Shown piece by piece: positions 21,865 through 31,879 of a stretch of 64,000 nucleotides of DNA (position 1 is its first letter; every line of letters begins with the position of its first letter). Source of the stretch: CAVZRC01 sp963777695 (GTDB lineage Bacteria; Planctomycetota; Planctomycetia; Isosphaerales; Isosphaeraceae). The translations under genes were made by a program, and so were the position numbers. The DNA lies in contig CAVZRC010000003.1 of the NCBI GenBank assembly GCA_963777695.1, forward strand, positions 3,224,001 to 3,288,000, written 5' to 3'. The notes under the pieces are model-generated. The model ran no database searches. It had not been told where the DNA came from and was given only the letters and a program-made list of their open reading frames with translations.

Positions 21865-23550
21865 TCAGAAGAAGATCTGGCAGCGAATCCAGAAGAGGTC
21901 GTTCGATTTCTGAAAGCGATCGGTGTTGTAGATCACGGGGGTGGCGAACATGGCACGCTCCCAGTCGATATAGACCTTGAGATATTTGTTGAGATACCAG
22001 TTGAGCCCGATGTCGACCATCTGGACCTGATGGGTCCAGAGATTGGGATCGGCCAGGCCGCCGGTGAAGACCTTTCTGCCGAGATTCAGATCGCTGAAGC
22101 GGGCCGTCGCTTCGAGGGCACCCACGCCGAAATGGCCGGGGCGGAGGTCGAAGGGACGCAACGGCTCGATCAGCATCCGATCGCGAATCGTCTCGCCGGT
22201 CAGAATGTAGCCGACCTGGGCGAAGTAGCCACCCGTCGGGACGCGTATGGGCGGCGGACCGGAGCTGCCTTTCGCATAATCCTGGAACCCGGTATCCCAC
22301 GCCCCCAAGACGGACAATCCCTTGTAGTAGTAGGCGAGGTGGAGTTCCCAGAGTGCTCGGTAGCCACGCTCCACCACACCGTTGTTGAACGCCAGGAAAG
22401 GGACGGAGGCAGACCCTGGGGTGAGCGGGAGCGGCGTCGCCGGGGCCGAGGTCATCAAGACGGCCGGGGAGAGGGGATTGTTCTCAATCCCCGCATCGAG
22501 AGAGCCGCCCACTTGCAGATTCCGCAGGATGGAATCCGAATCCTTCTCGAACGGCTTGAAATTCAGGAAGGCCATGACGTCCAGGTGGCTATTGAAGGCC
22601 GTGAACCCATTCCGCTGCCCGTTAAACGTGCCGACGGCATATTCCAGCCGGTTATCGAAAAGGCTCCCCCAGCCGGCGAATCCGATGCGGCGATTCCCGC
22701 CGAAGTTCTGGGCAAACGCAGACCGCTCGGGCGCGAGCGTCTGCCAGATGTGCAGCCGGTACCATTCGTAGTCGAAAGGGGTCTTGAATCGGCCGAACCG
22801 GAACTGTAGCCCGTCGCTGACGCGGTAGTTGATGTAGCTGTCGAGCAGGTTGGTCGCGATGTAGGTATGCTGTAAGGAGAACTCGTAAGACACGGGCCTC
22901 GTAAGGTTGCCTTCGAAATAGAAGCGGGTCCGCGGGTTGAAGGTACCGCTGCTGGTATATTTCTGGTTTGAGTTCGCATAGATGCGTGCGTCGATCTGCT
23001 GGAGCGCCCGGAAGCCCAAGGTGACTTCGTCATCCTGGGTGCCCCACCGGAATCCATCATTCTCGAAGTCGTAGGTGCCGCCCAGGAGGGGTAATTTGCC
23101 GAGGTGGCTGTTTCCCACCAGTTGGGCACTTCCGGACTTCGTCGGGTCTCCGCCGCCGGACGCCGAGCCGCCGCCGCTGGTCGCCGGGGGAAGGTTCGTC
23201 GGCCTTCCCAGGTTGGCCGATCCGCCAACTTGTCCCTTGTAGGGCCGCGTCGTGTCGACCTCCGCGTTCCGGCTCGGATTCAGGCGTTGGAGTTCCTTGA
23301 CATTCCGCGAGAGCTGATCGTTCTGTTTTGTCACCTGCTCGAGCCGGTCTTCCATCTTCCGAAGCCGGTCGAACAACTCTCGATTTGCCTCAACTGCGGC
23401 AGGAATGGCGACCGGCGGAGTGGCGGGCAACGGAGCGACGGAAGGCGTCCCGTCTTGGGCAACGGCGCCCTCCGACCGGCTGGTGAAAATCAAGGCGAGC
23501 AGGGCCGCACGGATTAGGCGAAACCCACCGGCCCCAAGATTACGCGTCAT
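21865..23550 (-). CDS. Phosphate-selective-type outer-membrane porin (OprO/OprP family)
   Basis: 561 residues. The N-terminus is a signal peptide (LIRAALLALIFTSRSEGAVAQ), then a short coiled coil (LFDRLRKMEDRLEQVTKQN), a low-complexity Gly/Ser linker (~110-140), and a C-terminal beta-barrel with alternating aromatic strands (FYFEGNLTRPVSYEF, YINYRVSDGLQFRFGRFKTPF, FGVGALEATARFSDLNLG), ending in IFF. The coiled coil plus barrel layout is common in this family in planctomycetes and other Gram-negatives and would tether the barrel to the wall. Specificity cannot be read from sequence. It is 26 bp downstream of the RclC-like gene. Confidence 0.88.
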   Translation of the reverse strand: MTRNLGAGGFRLIRAALLALIFTSRSEGAVAQDGTPSVAPLPATPPVAIPAAVEANRELFDRLRKMEDRLEQVTKQNDQLSRNVKELQRLNPSRNAEVDTTRPYKGQVGGSANLGRPTNLPPATSGGGSASGGGDPTKSGSAQLVGNSHLGKLPLLGGTYDFENDGFRWGTQDDEVTLGFRALQQIDARIYANSNQKYTSSGTFNPRTRFYFEGNLTRPVSYEFSLQHTYIATNLLDSYINYRVSDGLQFRFGRFKTPFDYEWYRLHIWQTLAPERSAFAQNFGGNRRIGFAGWGSLFDNRLEYAVGTFNGQRNGFTAFNSHLDVMAFLNFKPFEKDSDSILRNLQVGGSLDAGIENNPLSPAVLMTSAPATPLPLTPGSASVPFLAFNNGVVERGYRALWELHLAYYYKGLSVLGAWDTGFQDYAKGSSGPPPIRVPTGGYFAQVGYILTGETIRDRMLIEPLRPFDLRPGHFGVGALEATARFSDLNLGRKVFTGGLADPNLWTHQVQMVDIGLNWYLNKYLKVYIDWERAMFATPVIYNTDRFQKSNDLFWIRCQIFF

Positions 23551-23576
23551 AAGGATTGCTCACCCAGGAATTCGCC

Positions 23577-24056
23577 TCAATTGCCAGCCGAAAATGCGTC
23601 ATGAGGCGGACGAGCCGCTGCCAACGCTTCTCCGGCCGTGAACAGGGAAACGCCCAGTAGGACGATGTCCTTGAGCAGGAACTGTCCGGGCATGGCGGAA
23701 AGTGCCGGGAAGCCGCCCAGGCTCGGCTCCCAAGCAGGCGTGGTGAACAGGAAGGTCAGCGTGGTGAGGAATGTCCCCGCGGCGAGCCCGCTCCCGATGG
23801 CCGAACCCAGCGGCCAGACGGGCCGGAGCGCGATGAGCAGCCCGGTGGCGATCTCCACCACACCCAAGAGCGAGGAGAATGCCTGCTCGCTCATGACTTG
23901 GTAGGCCCAGCCCATGACCGGGCTGTTCGCCACCAGCGGCCTGATGCCCTGGGCCTCATAGGCGGTAAACTTCATCCCGCCGATCCACAGCAGCACGATC
24001 GCCAGGCCGTAGCGGGCGACATGCAGGCCGATCGACTTCAAACGTTCGCTCATCAA
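23577..24056 (-). CDS. DUF417 (YkgB/RclC-like) inner-membrane protein
   Basis: 159 residues with four predicted membrane helices (AIVLLWIGGMKF, LLGVVEIATGLLIAL, GTFLTTLTFLFTT, DIVLLGVSLFTAGEAL). The family signature FTAYEAQGIRPLVANSPVMG matches the pattern of E. coli RclC (FVPYEADSITPFVANSPLM). RclC is part of the rclABC reactive-chlorine operon; its molecular activity is not known. Here it lies 45 bp after a cytochrome P460 and 26 bp before the porin. Start ATG at 24056; a second ATG follows at once. Confidence 0.88.
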   Translation of the reverse strand: MMSERLKSIGLHVARYGLAIVLLWIGGMKFTAYEAQGIRPLVANSPVMGWAYQVMSEQAFSSLLGVVEIATGLLIALRPVWPLGSAIGSGLAAGTFLTTLTFLFTTPAWEPSLGGFPALSAMPGQFLLKDIVLLGVSLFTAGEALAAARPPHDAFSAGN

Positions 24057-24101
24057 ATTCTCACTCCTCCGCGCTCGTCGCGGGCCGAGCGATGCCGGGC
24101 T

Positions 24102-24722
24102 TCACTTCGCCGGGTTGGCCTTCGAGAGCGCCGGGTATCCGCGGACGTAGATCCAGTCGTCCTTCCTTGCCGGGATGTGGCACGTCTTGCAGTCGGTCGC
24201 GTAATCGGTCGCCACGTTCTTCGCCGGCTCCTTCTCAAGGAACAGGGCCCAGCCCCAGCCGTCGCCCCAAAGATCGTTGTTGGGGAATCGCCCCTTCGCG
24301 TCCTTGATCATCACGAACCAGAGCTTGATGTCCGTGGCCCAGTGAGATTGCCCCGTGGTGAGCCTGTCCGAGCCGACCTTGGTGACTTCCTTCACCAGGG
24401 TCGCCCCGTCGGGGAACTTGCCATCTCGCCGGTACGCTTTGACGTCCTCGGGCCGCGCGTAGACGACGTGCATCTCGTCGACGGGCTGGCCCGGCTTCGT
24501 GGCCACGGCATAGGTGCCCAGGAATTCGAAGGAATCGCGGTAATCGGTCGGCCGCGTGATCCCGCCGTCCTTCGTGACGTAGGGCGAGAACTCGGCGGCC
24601 TTGGTGGCGGGAGGTTCGTCCTGGCGTGACGGTTTCGCCGCGCCGAGCGGGATCATCACCGCGACGAGGCCGATCGCGACCAAGTCGGTGGCGATCAGAC
24701 GGCGTGGAATCTCGGTTTTCAT
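24102..24722 (-). CDS. Cytochrome P460 family protein (1)
   Basis: 206 residues from ATG 24722 with an export signal (IPRRLIATDLVAIGLVAVMIPLG). Family features: YRDSFEFLGTYAV, HVVYARPEDVKAYRRDGKFPDGATLVKE, and the C-terminal c-type heme motif CKTCH followed by DDWIYVRGYPALSKA. P460 cytochromes are periplasmic hemoproteins, some with a Lys-heme cross-link that oxidise hydroxylamine or bind NO. Whether this one is catalytic cannot be decided here. It is 74 bp downstream of a second P460 gene; the pair looks like a duplication. Confidence 0.88.
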   Translation of the reverse strand: MKTEIPRRLIATDLVAIGLVAVMIPLGAAKPSRQDEPPATKAAEFSPYVTKDGGITRPTDYRDSFEFLGTYAVATKPGQPVDEMHVVYARPEDVKAYRRDGKFPDGATLVKEVTKVGSDRLTTGQSHWATDIKLWFVMIKDAKGRFPNNDLWGDGWGWALFLEKEPAKNVATDYATDCKTCHIPARKDDWIYVRGYPALSKANPAK

Positions 24723-24796
24723 GAGATGCGACTCCTGAATTCGGGAGACCAGGACGCGGCCCGGACGAGCCAGGCCGCGATGCGAATTGATCGACC

Positions 24797-25392
24797 TCAC
24801 TTCGATTTCGCGGCCGCCGCGCGCAAGACGGGGTAATATTGACTGAAGACGTAGTCCTTCTTGGCGCTGGCCTGGTGGCATGAGTTGCATACTGCGGCGT
24901 TCTGCTTCGTCGCCTCGGCCTTGAGCGGGTAGTGATGGCCGAACGTGAAGAAGGCCCAGTTTCCCGGCTCGTCCTTGAAGCGCTTCGAGTCCTTGATCGA
25001 CGCCTCCAGGCCAATGAAATCGCCCATGAAGTAACCCTTCCCGCTGGTCGCTTCCTTGGCGCCGATGCCGACAAGTTCCTTGATCATCACGGTGCCGTCG
25101 CGAAACTCGCCTGTCTTCTCGTAGTGGGCGAAGCTCTCGGGGTCGATGTACACGGCATGAAAATCGGGGAATGGGGCCTCGCCACCGTTGAGTTCGTTTG
25201 GCGTGATCGGCGTGCCGACGTACACCCACCTGCGATAGCCTTCGGGCTTCTTGAGCTTCCCGTCCTGGGCGAACTCGACCAGGGTCGCCTGACCCTGGGC
25301 GCAGCGGCCCCGGCGAGCACGAACGAGAGTCCGGCGATCGCGACCAGGGCCGCAACTCCTGCGGTCACGCGCGATCGGCTTGATCCAAGCAT
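24797..25392 (-). CDS. Cytochrome P460 family protein (2), apparent frameshift after signal peptide
   Basis: ATG at 25392 opens a signal peptide (VTAGVAALVAIAGLSFVLAGAAA). Near 25305 the frame changes, and the family sequence then runs intact to the stop: ATLVEFAQDGKLKKPEGYRR, WVYVGTPITPNELN, FRDGTVMIKELVGIG, and the heme site CNSCH. One missing or extra base in GCTGCGCCCAGGG would join them into ~198 residues. This is the first gene of the six-gene run and is divergent from the ECF sigma gene at 25609 (216-bp intergenic region). Expected location is the periplasm. Confidence 0.82.
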
Positions 25393-25608
25393 GGTGTTAC
25401 CTCGTCATCTTCAGGGGTTGAATGGTCCTGCCTTCTTCTCGCGCCACGTGACAGCGGCTCCGGATGGGGATGCTAACCTCCTCGCGGGTATCAAGCTGTC
25501 ATTCCGATGACAGTCCCCGCGACTTCCTTCCGCACCCGCACGAGCTGCCGCTCCCCGCCTACCGTTACTCAGAGTGGCGGGTGGACACCGGAACCGATAA
25601 GATCCACG

Positions 25609-26238
25609 ATGACGATCTTGTATCGGAGCCTTTCCATCGTGATCGAGGAACCTACTACCGCCGTTGTCCAGCGTTACCTGGACGCCCTGGCCGGGGATGA
25701 ACCCGCCGAGCCGATCGTCCGGGAACTGCTGAGTCGGGCCGTTCACCGGCTTGAGGGGCTATGCGCCACGATGCTGCACAGGAGCTACCCGCGCCTGACC
25801 AGGCCGCCGTCGAATCTGGAGACGGATGAGATGCTCGGCGGAGTGGTGGTCGGATTGCTCAAGGCCATGGATTCGATTCGTCCCCAGTCTGTCCGCCAGT
25901 TCTTCGCGCTGGCCAACCAGCACATGCGCTGGCAACTCAATGACCTGGCACGGCGTCTGGATGAACAACCCATCCATGTGGAATTGCGTGAAGAGTTTCG
26001 GGTCGCGCCGGCCAGCAGCGGTTCGGGTATTACCCCGGACGTGCGCCGGATGTTGGCGTCGATCGACAACCTGCCGGAGGACGAGCGTGAGACCTTCGGC
26101 CTTGTCCGCCTTCAGGGGTTGACCCACACCGAGGCCGCCGAGATGCTGGGCGTCTCGACCAAGACGGTGCAACGCCGCTTGAATCGCGCTAGCCTATTGC
26201 TCGCGGAAGAACTCGACGGCCTGCGACCGCCGAAGTAG
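25609..26238 (+). CDS. ECF-type sigma factor (1)
   Basis: About 209 residues from ATG 25609 (MTILYRSLSIVIEE); longer starts add an unlikely N-terminus. Region 2 lies around LETDEMLGGVVVGLLKAMDSI and FFALANQHMRWQLNDLARRLD, region 4 at LPEDERETFGLVRLQGLTHTEAAEMLGVSTKTVQRRLNRA with a clear helix-turn-helix. No anti-sigma gene is adjacent; the TPR kinase 89 bp downstream is the expected partner, as in planctomycete sigma-kinase pairs in which the kinase controls the sigma factor. Confidence 0.88.
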   Translation: MTILYRSLSIVIEEPTTAVVQRYLDALAGDEPAEPIVRELLSRAVHRLEGLCATMLHRSYPRLTRPPSNLETDEMLGGVVVGLLKAMDSIRPQSVRQFFALANQHMRWQLNDLARRLDEQPIHVELREEFRVAPASSGSGITPDVRRMLASIDNLPEDERETFGLVRLQGLTHTEAAEMLGVSTKTVQRRLNRASLLLAEELDGLRPPK

Positions 26239-26327
26239 CGGCCGGTTAACGACGTGGACGTGAGGGATGGCGCGGCCTCTGTCCTGGGTTGAGATCAATC
26301 ACTCGCCTCGCAGGCTGGAGACGCCCA

Positions 26328-29300
26328 ATGGACGTTGAACCGCGTGTCCGATTGCTCCTGGAAGAGCTGCTGGACTCGGAGCTTACCCCGGAGGAGGTTT
26401 GCCGCGATTGCCCGGAGTTGCTGCCGCAGGTCCGCAGGCGATGGCGGCGAAAACTCGACTGTGATGCCCAGTTGGACGCGATGTTCCCGGCTCCGGGGCC
26501 CGGCTCGCCATTCGGCGGCACATCGCCGAAGCCATCCTCGACCGAACTGCCCCAGATCCCAGGGCATGAACTTCGCGGATTGCTAGGCCGCGGCGGCATG
26601 GGCGTCGTCTACGAGGCCCGGCACCTGCGCCTCAACCGCATCGTCGCCGTCAAGATGCTGCTCACCGGTGTTTACGCCAGCCCGGAGGCTCGCGAGCGAT
26701 TCCTGCGGGAAGCGGAGGCGGTGGCCGGGCTTCGGCATCCGAATATCATTCAGGTCCACGACATGGGCGATCAGGCCGGCCAACCCTACTTCACGATGGA
26801 ATTCGTCGAGGGCGGCAACCTGGCCCAGAAATTGGCGGGCGCTCCCCAGCCACCCCGCGAGGCCGCTTCGCTGCTAGCGACCCTGTCCGAAGCCGTTCAG
26901 GAGGCCCACCGGAGCGGCATCGTGCATCGCGACCTGAAGCCGTCCAACGTTCTCCTCACCGCCGACGGCACCCCCAAGATCGGCGATTTCGGGCTGGCCC
27001 GGCGGATGGAAGGCGAATCCGGCCTCACATGGACCGGCATCGCGATCGGAACGCCGAGCTATATGGCCCCCGAGCAGGCCGAAGCCAGGCCGCTCACGTG
27101 GGGACCCGCCGTCGATATTTATGCTCTGGGGGCCATCCTCTATGAGCTGCTTACGGGTCGGCCTCCGTTCCGGGCGGAGTCGGCGGCGGAAACCCTCCAT
27201 CAGGTGCTCTCGCAGGACCCGGTACCGCCGTCTCGGCTCAACGGCAAGGTGCCACGCGACATGGAGACCATCTGCCTGAAGTGCCTGAATAAGGAGCCGC
27301 ATCTCCGCTACGACGGCGCCGCGACGCTGGCGGCGGATCTTCGACGCTTCCTCGCTGGCGAGGCGATCGCGGCACGGCCGGAGGCTCGGCTGGCGCGGCT
27401 TGCTCGGCGGGTCCGCCGGCGTCCGGCCCTCTCGGCGGCGGTCACGGCCGTGACGGTCTTGGCGGCATCCTTGCTCGGCGGCGGGATGTGGCTGGTCTCA
27501 GAGCGGGCTGCCGCCGCGCGAAAGGCCGAAGTCGAAGGGATTGCCGCAGAGGGGGCTGCGGAGGCGAACCTGCGGGAGATGGCCGACTTATTGCGGAAAG
27601 AGTCCTGGTCGGAAGCCAAAATCGCTCTGGAGCGAGCGAAGGCGTGGCTAGGCAATCGCGAGTCAAAGGACCTTCGGAGCCGGCTGCAGCAAGGCACTCG
27701 CGATCTGGAGCTGGTCGCCCGGCTTGACGCCATCCGTCTGACCGGCTTCGACCGCGTCGGCCATTCCATTGATTTTTCTCGAACCGAGGAGGAATGCAAG
27801 AAGGCCTTTCGAGAGGCGGGGCTCGATGAGACCGACGACCATTTGGAGGCCGTCGCGGCGCGGATCAGGTCCTCGAATATCCGCAACGCGCTGTTGGCGG
27901 CGATCGACAACTGGTCTTTCCGCGCAAGACCCGCGTCGAAGGCGATGGGCGATAGAGGTGGCGCGACTGGCCGACGGGAATCTGACGGGCTGGCGTGACC
28001 GTGCCCGCGACCCGGGGATCTGGAACGACGACGCCGCCCTCTTCAAGGTCATCGAGACCGCGCCGCCCCCGGAACAGTCAACGGCGTTACTCCTGGAGAT
28101 CGGGAGGCATTCGGTCGCTCCGGAGAAGCTTCGCATCGCGTTCCTCAAACGTGTCCAGGAACGAAACCCGCGGGACTTCTGGATCAATGCGGAGCTGGGC
28201 CACATGCTGATAGGTGCGGGCAAATCCGAGCAGGCGGTCGGCTATTCCCAAGCCGCGCTGGCGATTCGGCCGCGGTCGCCTGTCATCCACAACAATCTCG
28301 GTTCGGCGCTCATCCGTACCAACCGGTTGGACGAGGCGATCGGGCATTTTCGGCAGGAGATCTCGCTCGACCCCGAGGCAGGCGCCAGTCATCTGAATCT
28401 AGCCGTCACTTTATGGAACCTGCACCGTCGCGACGAGGCCCTTCGAGAACTCCCCGAGGCCCTCCGCCTCAATCCCAGCTCGCCCATACTCCTCACGCTT
28501 TCCAGCGAGGCCCTGGATCGTGACGGCAAGCACGGCGAAGCCCTCACCCACATCCGACAGGCCCTGGCGATCGATCCGAACTTCGCGTCGGCGCAAGAAG
28601 CTTTGAGCAAACACCTCAGGCGCCAGGGTCGCGATAACGAGGCGTGCGACGCCTGGAAAAAGGCGCTCGACGTGGCCCCGACGGATCACAGCGCGTGGTA
28701 CGGATTCGCCGAACTTTGCCTGTACCTCGGAAGGGAGGAGGATTATCTCGCCGCTCGCCGGGCCTTGCTGGCGAAGTTCGGTGGGACGAAGTATGTGTAT
28801 GTCGCGGAAAGGACCAGTCGGGCCTGTCTACTCCGGCCCGCGTCGGGAGAGGAATTGCGTCAGGCCGCCGCCCTCGCGGGGCGCGTTGGGGCCATAAATC
28901 GAGCGAATGCTGGGGCGCCCTATCCTTTCTTCCAGTTCGTTCTGGGCCTCTCGGAGTATCGCCAGGGTCACCTCGACCGGGCGATCTCCTTGATGCGAGG
29001 GGAAGCAGACGCTATGCCCAGTCCGGCCCCTCGCCTGGTGCTCGCGATGGCCCTGCAACAGAGCGGGCGGGCGGCGGAGGCAAGGAAGACGCTTGCCGAG
29101 GCGGTCCTGTCTCACGACTGGAGGGGCACCAAGGTGCGCGACCAGGACGGCTGGATCTGCCATGTCCTACGCCACGAGGCCGAGCGGATGATCCTGCCGT
29201 GCCTGCCGGCATTCCTGAAGGGAGAATACCAACCCGGTGACAACGACGAACGGCTCGCGCTGCTGGGGACATGCCAGTTCGCGAACCGACAAGCCACTCT

Positions 29301-29691
29301 GGCCCGCCTCTATTCCGATGCCTTCGCCTCAGATCCGCAACTGGCGAAGAATTTGGCGGCAGGACATCGCTACCGCGCCGCCCGCGCAGCTGCCCTGGCC
29401 GGTGTCGGTCGCGGCAAGGACGCGGGTGATCTCGGCCACGAGGAGCGGACGCGCTGGCGCAAGCAGGCGCTCGACTGGCTGGAACTGGAAGTCGCTGCCT
29501 GGGCCGTGAAGGTCAACAGCGGCACTCCGGCGGAGCACCAATTGGTCCGGCAAACCCTGATGGCTTGGCTGGAAGACCCGGATTTGGCGGGACTGCGAGG
29601 CCCGGAGTTCGAGATGCTTCCAGCCGGCGAGCGGGGGGAGTGGCTCACCTTTTGGAAAACGGTCAACGCGGTCATCAAACGAGCGACCTAA
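26328..29691 (+). CDS. Ser/Thr protein kinase with TPR C-terminus, one frameshift near 27930
   Basis: ATG 26328 opens a short N-terminus different from the other kinases here (MDVEPRVRLLLEELL). Kinase domain ~75-340: GRGGMGVVYEA, VAVKMLL, HRDLKPSNVLL, IGDFGLA, MAPEQAEA, IYALGAILYELLTG. One transmembrane helix (AVTAVTVLAASLLGGGMW) follows, then an extracytoplasmic helical region. The frame changes just after NALLAAIDNWSFRA (about 27930) and continues with RRRWAIEVARLADGN, followed by TPR repeats (DEAIGHFRQEISLDPEAG, LRELPEALRLNPSSP) to the stop at 29691. A single indel restores ~1,120 residues. It follows an ECF sigma gene by 89 bp and converges with the lipoprotein gene (22 bp apart). Confidence 0.85.
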
Positions 29692-29713
29692 CTCTTGAGA
29701 CCTTGCCGGACGC

Positions 29714-30582
29714 CTATCCGCCTCCCCGGTCCCCCGGCGAGAACTTCACCGATCCCGGGCTGATGAGCGTCTCGGTCTCCTTGATCAGGGAGGATATCTT
29801 CAGGACGGTCAGGGTGAACTCGGTGAGATCGTCGATCCCGTCGGCGCAGACCCAGGTATAACAGTCCCCGTTCCTGCCGACGTAGCAGGCATCCTTCGGG
29901 ACGTCGCGCTTTGAGCCGACGTGGAACCACCCGGGCCGGATTTCCGCCAGGTCTTCCTGGATCATCTCGATCTTACGACAGACGTTGGCCGCCAGCGGGG
30001 AGCGATCGACCGAGGGGCCGGGCTCGGCGCAGACGGTGGCGTCGTTGGTCGTGAGCACGTGGGCGTCCAGTTCGCGGGCACTGCGGTTGGATCGGCCCTG
30101 ATACTCGTAGAACAACTCCGATTCATTCCGGAGGTCGGCGTTGGATGCGAACTGGTCCTTCAACTCGTGGGTCAACTCGGCGACGAATTTGGGCGACGGC
30201 ATGTCGGGGCGCCGTGGGCGCGCCGATAGGCGATCCGCAGCAGGCGCAACTCGGTCGCGTCGATCACCGGCGACATGCCCCACTGGGCAACGGCCGTCCT
30301 CGAGCCCAGGAGTTGCGGGAACCATGTGACCGGCGGACCGATATCCAGCGCCGCGCCCCCGGATAGCGAGTCGGTGACCTGAGTGGTCCCCTCCCTCAAA
30401 TTGACGTGCCATGGGAGGGAGCCTGGACGCGTCGCGAACCGGGCGAGGTTGTCCAGGACCTGCTGGTACTGCAACTCCGGAACGGTACTTCCCTGGTTGA
30501 TTGTGCGTTGGCGGAGCCGGCCGGTGGTGCATCCGGTCGAGCAGGCCAGGGCAAGAACGATCAAGAACGAAACAACCCGCAT
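29714..30582 (-). CDS. Lipoprotein of unknown function, frameshift near 30205
   Basis: ATG 30582 opens a lipoprotein signal (MRVVSFLIVLALACSTGC), with Cys-20 as the likely lipidated residue. The sequence runs through QYQQVLDNLARF, LREGTTQVTDSLSGGAALD and ELRLLRIAYRRA, then shifts frame near 30205 and continues as FVAELTHELKDQF to the end, which has four Cys (ACYVGRNGDCYTWVCADG). Two halves of what I read as one ~290-residue planctomycete protein. Function not known; location outer or inner membrane, periplasmic face. Confidence 0.65.
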
Positions 30583-30910
30583 AGGCGTCCCTGCCTCTTC
30601 ACGAACAGGTTATTGAGGATGATATCGGCGGGGTCTGGGCCGGACGTGAGGATTGCGTTGATTTCGGTGATCCCTTCTCTCCGGCATTCAAAGCTCGCCT
30701 TATCGCCATTGGCGGCTCCGCAGCTCGGCTCGATCCTTCTCGCGCGGCCGCCCCATCTTGAATAAGAGTGACCCGGTGGACAGCGAACTGCCGCCCGCCG
30801 CCGTCATCTTGATGGCCTTGTTGGCGGTGCGGCCCTTCAGGAGCGAAAGCTCGCCGGTATGCCGCCGAAAAACCGTCTTCTGGATGACAGAACCGGAAGT
30901 TCGAACAATT

Positions 30911-31138
30911 TCATCCGGCGGCGATGCGCTGGAGGCCCGCGAGGTCGTCCATGCAGAAGTAGCAACGCGTGTACTCGCCCAGCCCTTCGCGCTTAATCCG
31001 GATGAGTTCGGTGCTGATGACGGGCCGCGCCGCGCCAACGAGTTCGGAGAGGTCCTGGTGGCTTAGGCGGACATCGATGGAGTGGCCGTGCTTGCAGCGC
31101 TGCCCCTCGAAGCAGATCAGGTCCCGGAGCGTTGCCAC
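30911..31138 (-). pseudogene. C-terminal HTH fragment of a Crp/Fnr-family regulator
   Basis: 75 codons from a GTG, containing a Crp-type winged helix-turn-helix (RLSHQDLSELVGAARPVIS, then LIRIKREGL). The N-terminal cyclic-nucleotide/effector domain and the dimerisation helix are missing: a stop codon (TAG) lies just upstream in frame. It is likely a truncated remnant, although a short DNA-binding peptide cannot be excluded. Confidence 0.6.
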
Positions 31139-31218
31139 CTCCTGTCCTTGGTGAGCGCGGCCAATCTAGGAGGGATCTCTACGCTTCGGTCCGCAAAACC
31201 GAAGCAGACTTGATCTGA

Positions 31219-31401
31219 TTGTTTACTCGCTTCGGTCGCCCATACCGAACAGCGCTCGAACACGTTCGGCTGGATCAGATTAATTTATTTGGAGCTTTTA
31301 GTGTAAGACAGACAACAGGATTTGAACTCGCCAAGCTTCTACTTCATAAAGAGTTGCAGCAATTCGCGTTTGACTTCTTCAAACCACATTCTCGTTATTG
31401 A
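31219..31401 (+). CDS. Small hypothetical ORF in an AT-richer patch
   Basis: 60 codons (GFELAKLLLHKELQQFAF, DFFKPHSRY). No family recognised and no clear ribosome-binding site. The base composition is lower in GC than the neighbours, which suggests foreign DNA or non-coding sequence. Confidence 0.2.
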   Translation: MFTRFGRPYRTALEHVRLDQINLFGAFSVRQTTGFELAKLLLHKELQQFAFDFFKPHSRY

Positions 31402-31453
31402 ACCCCGCAGACCGACAACAACAGGCGGAAAATAGGATTCTGAGAAAAATAGT

Positions 31454-31500
31454 CGGGGCGACGGGATTTGAACCGACGACCTCACGGACCAGATCCGAGT
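31454..31500 (-). other. Degenerate 3' end of a tRNA-Pro-like gene
   Basis: Plus-strand CGGGGCGACGGGATTTGAACC (31454 on) is the reverse complement of a tRNA 3' half, ending in the T-arm/acceptor of a tRNA-Pro-type sequence. The T-stem no longer pairs (GTCGG against CCCGT) and no anticodon arm or 5' half follows. It looks like an attachment-site-type tRNA fragment, not a working tRNA. Confidence 0.55.
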
Positions 31501-31531
31501 GACTTCGACGCTCTCCGCAATTCGAGTCGGT

Positions 31532-31879
31532 TCACGGTAGACCGAGCGCGACCCTCAGGCACTCATCGATCTGACCCATCGTCGCGGCCGAGAGCGATCC
31601 CAAGACACGTAAGATGTCGCTCTGTTGCATCGTGAGCAAGTTTGTTGCGATGAGCGCCGAATCCCTCGTGAGCCCACAGCTTGGATCAGCCGCCAGCTCG
31701 ATCAGATGTTGTGTGGGTTCGTTTACACGAGCGGTATTGCCGGAGATTTGGGCGACGATCGTGTTCGCAATCCGAGCGTTGTCCCGATCATTTTGAACGA
31801 CCAGAGCAGGGCGCACCTTGGCACCATCCGTGGTGAACGGGTAATCGACCAGCACGACGTCGCCGCAATTCACCCTCAT
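31532..31879 (-). CDS. Type II toxin, PemK/MazF-family endoribonuclease
   Basis: 115 residues with the MazF fold signatures: GDVVLVDYPFTTDGAKVRPALVVQND at the N-terminus (basic residue after the first strand and the R-P-A-LVVQ strand), TIVAQISGNTA, and CGLTRDSALIATNLLTMQQSD in the S-x-x-x-x-x-x-L region. Members cleave mRNA at short sequences. Its ATG overlaps the antitoxin stop by 4 nt (ATGA), a typical coupled pair. Confidence 0.9.
   Translation of the reverse strand: MRVNCGDVVLVDYPFTTDGAKVRPALVVQNDRDNARIANTIVAQISGNTARVNEPTQHLIELAADPSCGLTRDSALIATNLLTMQQSDILRVLGSLSAATMGQIDECLRVALGLP

Noticed and set aside
31454..31530. Functional tRNA gene
   Set aside because: T-stem pairing is lost and no anticodon arm or 5' acceptor strand can be built; called a fragment only.
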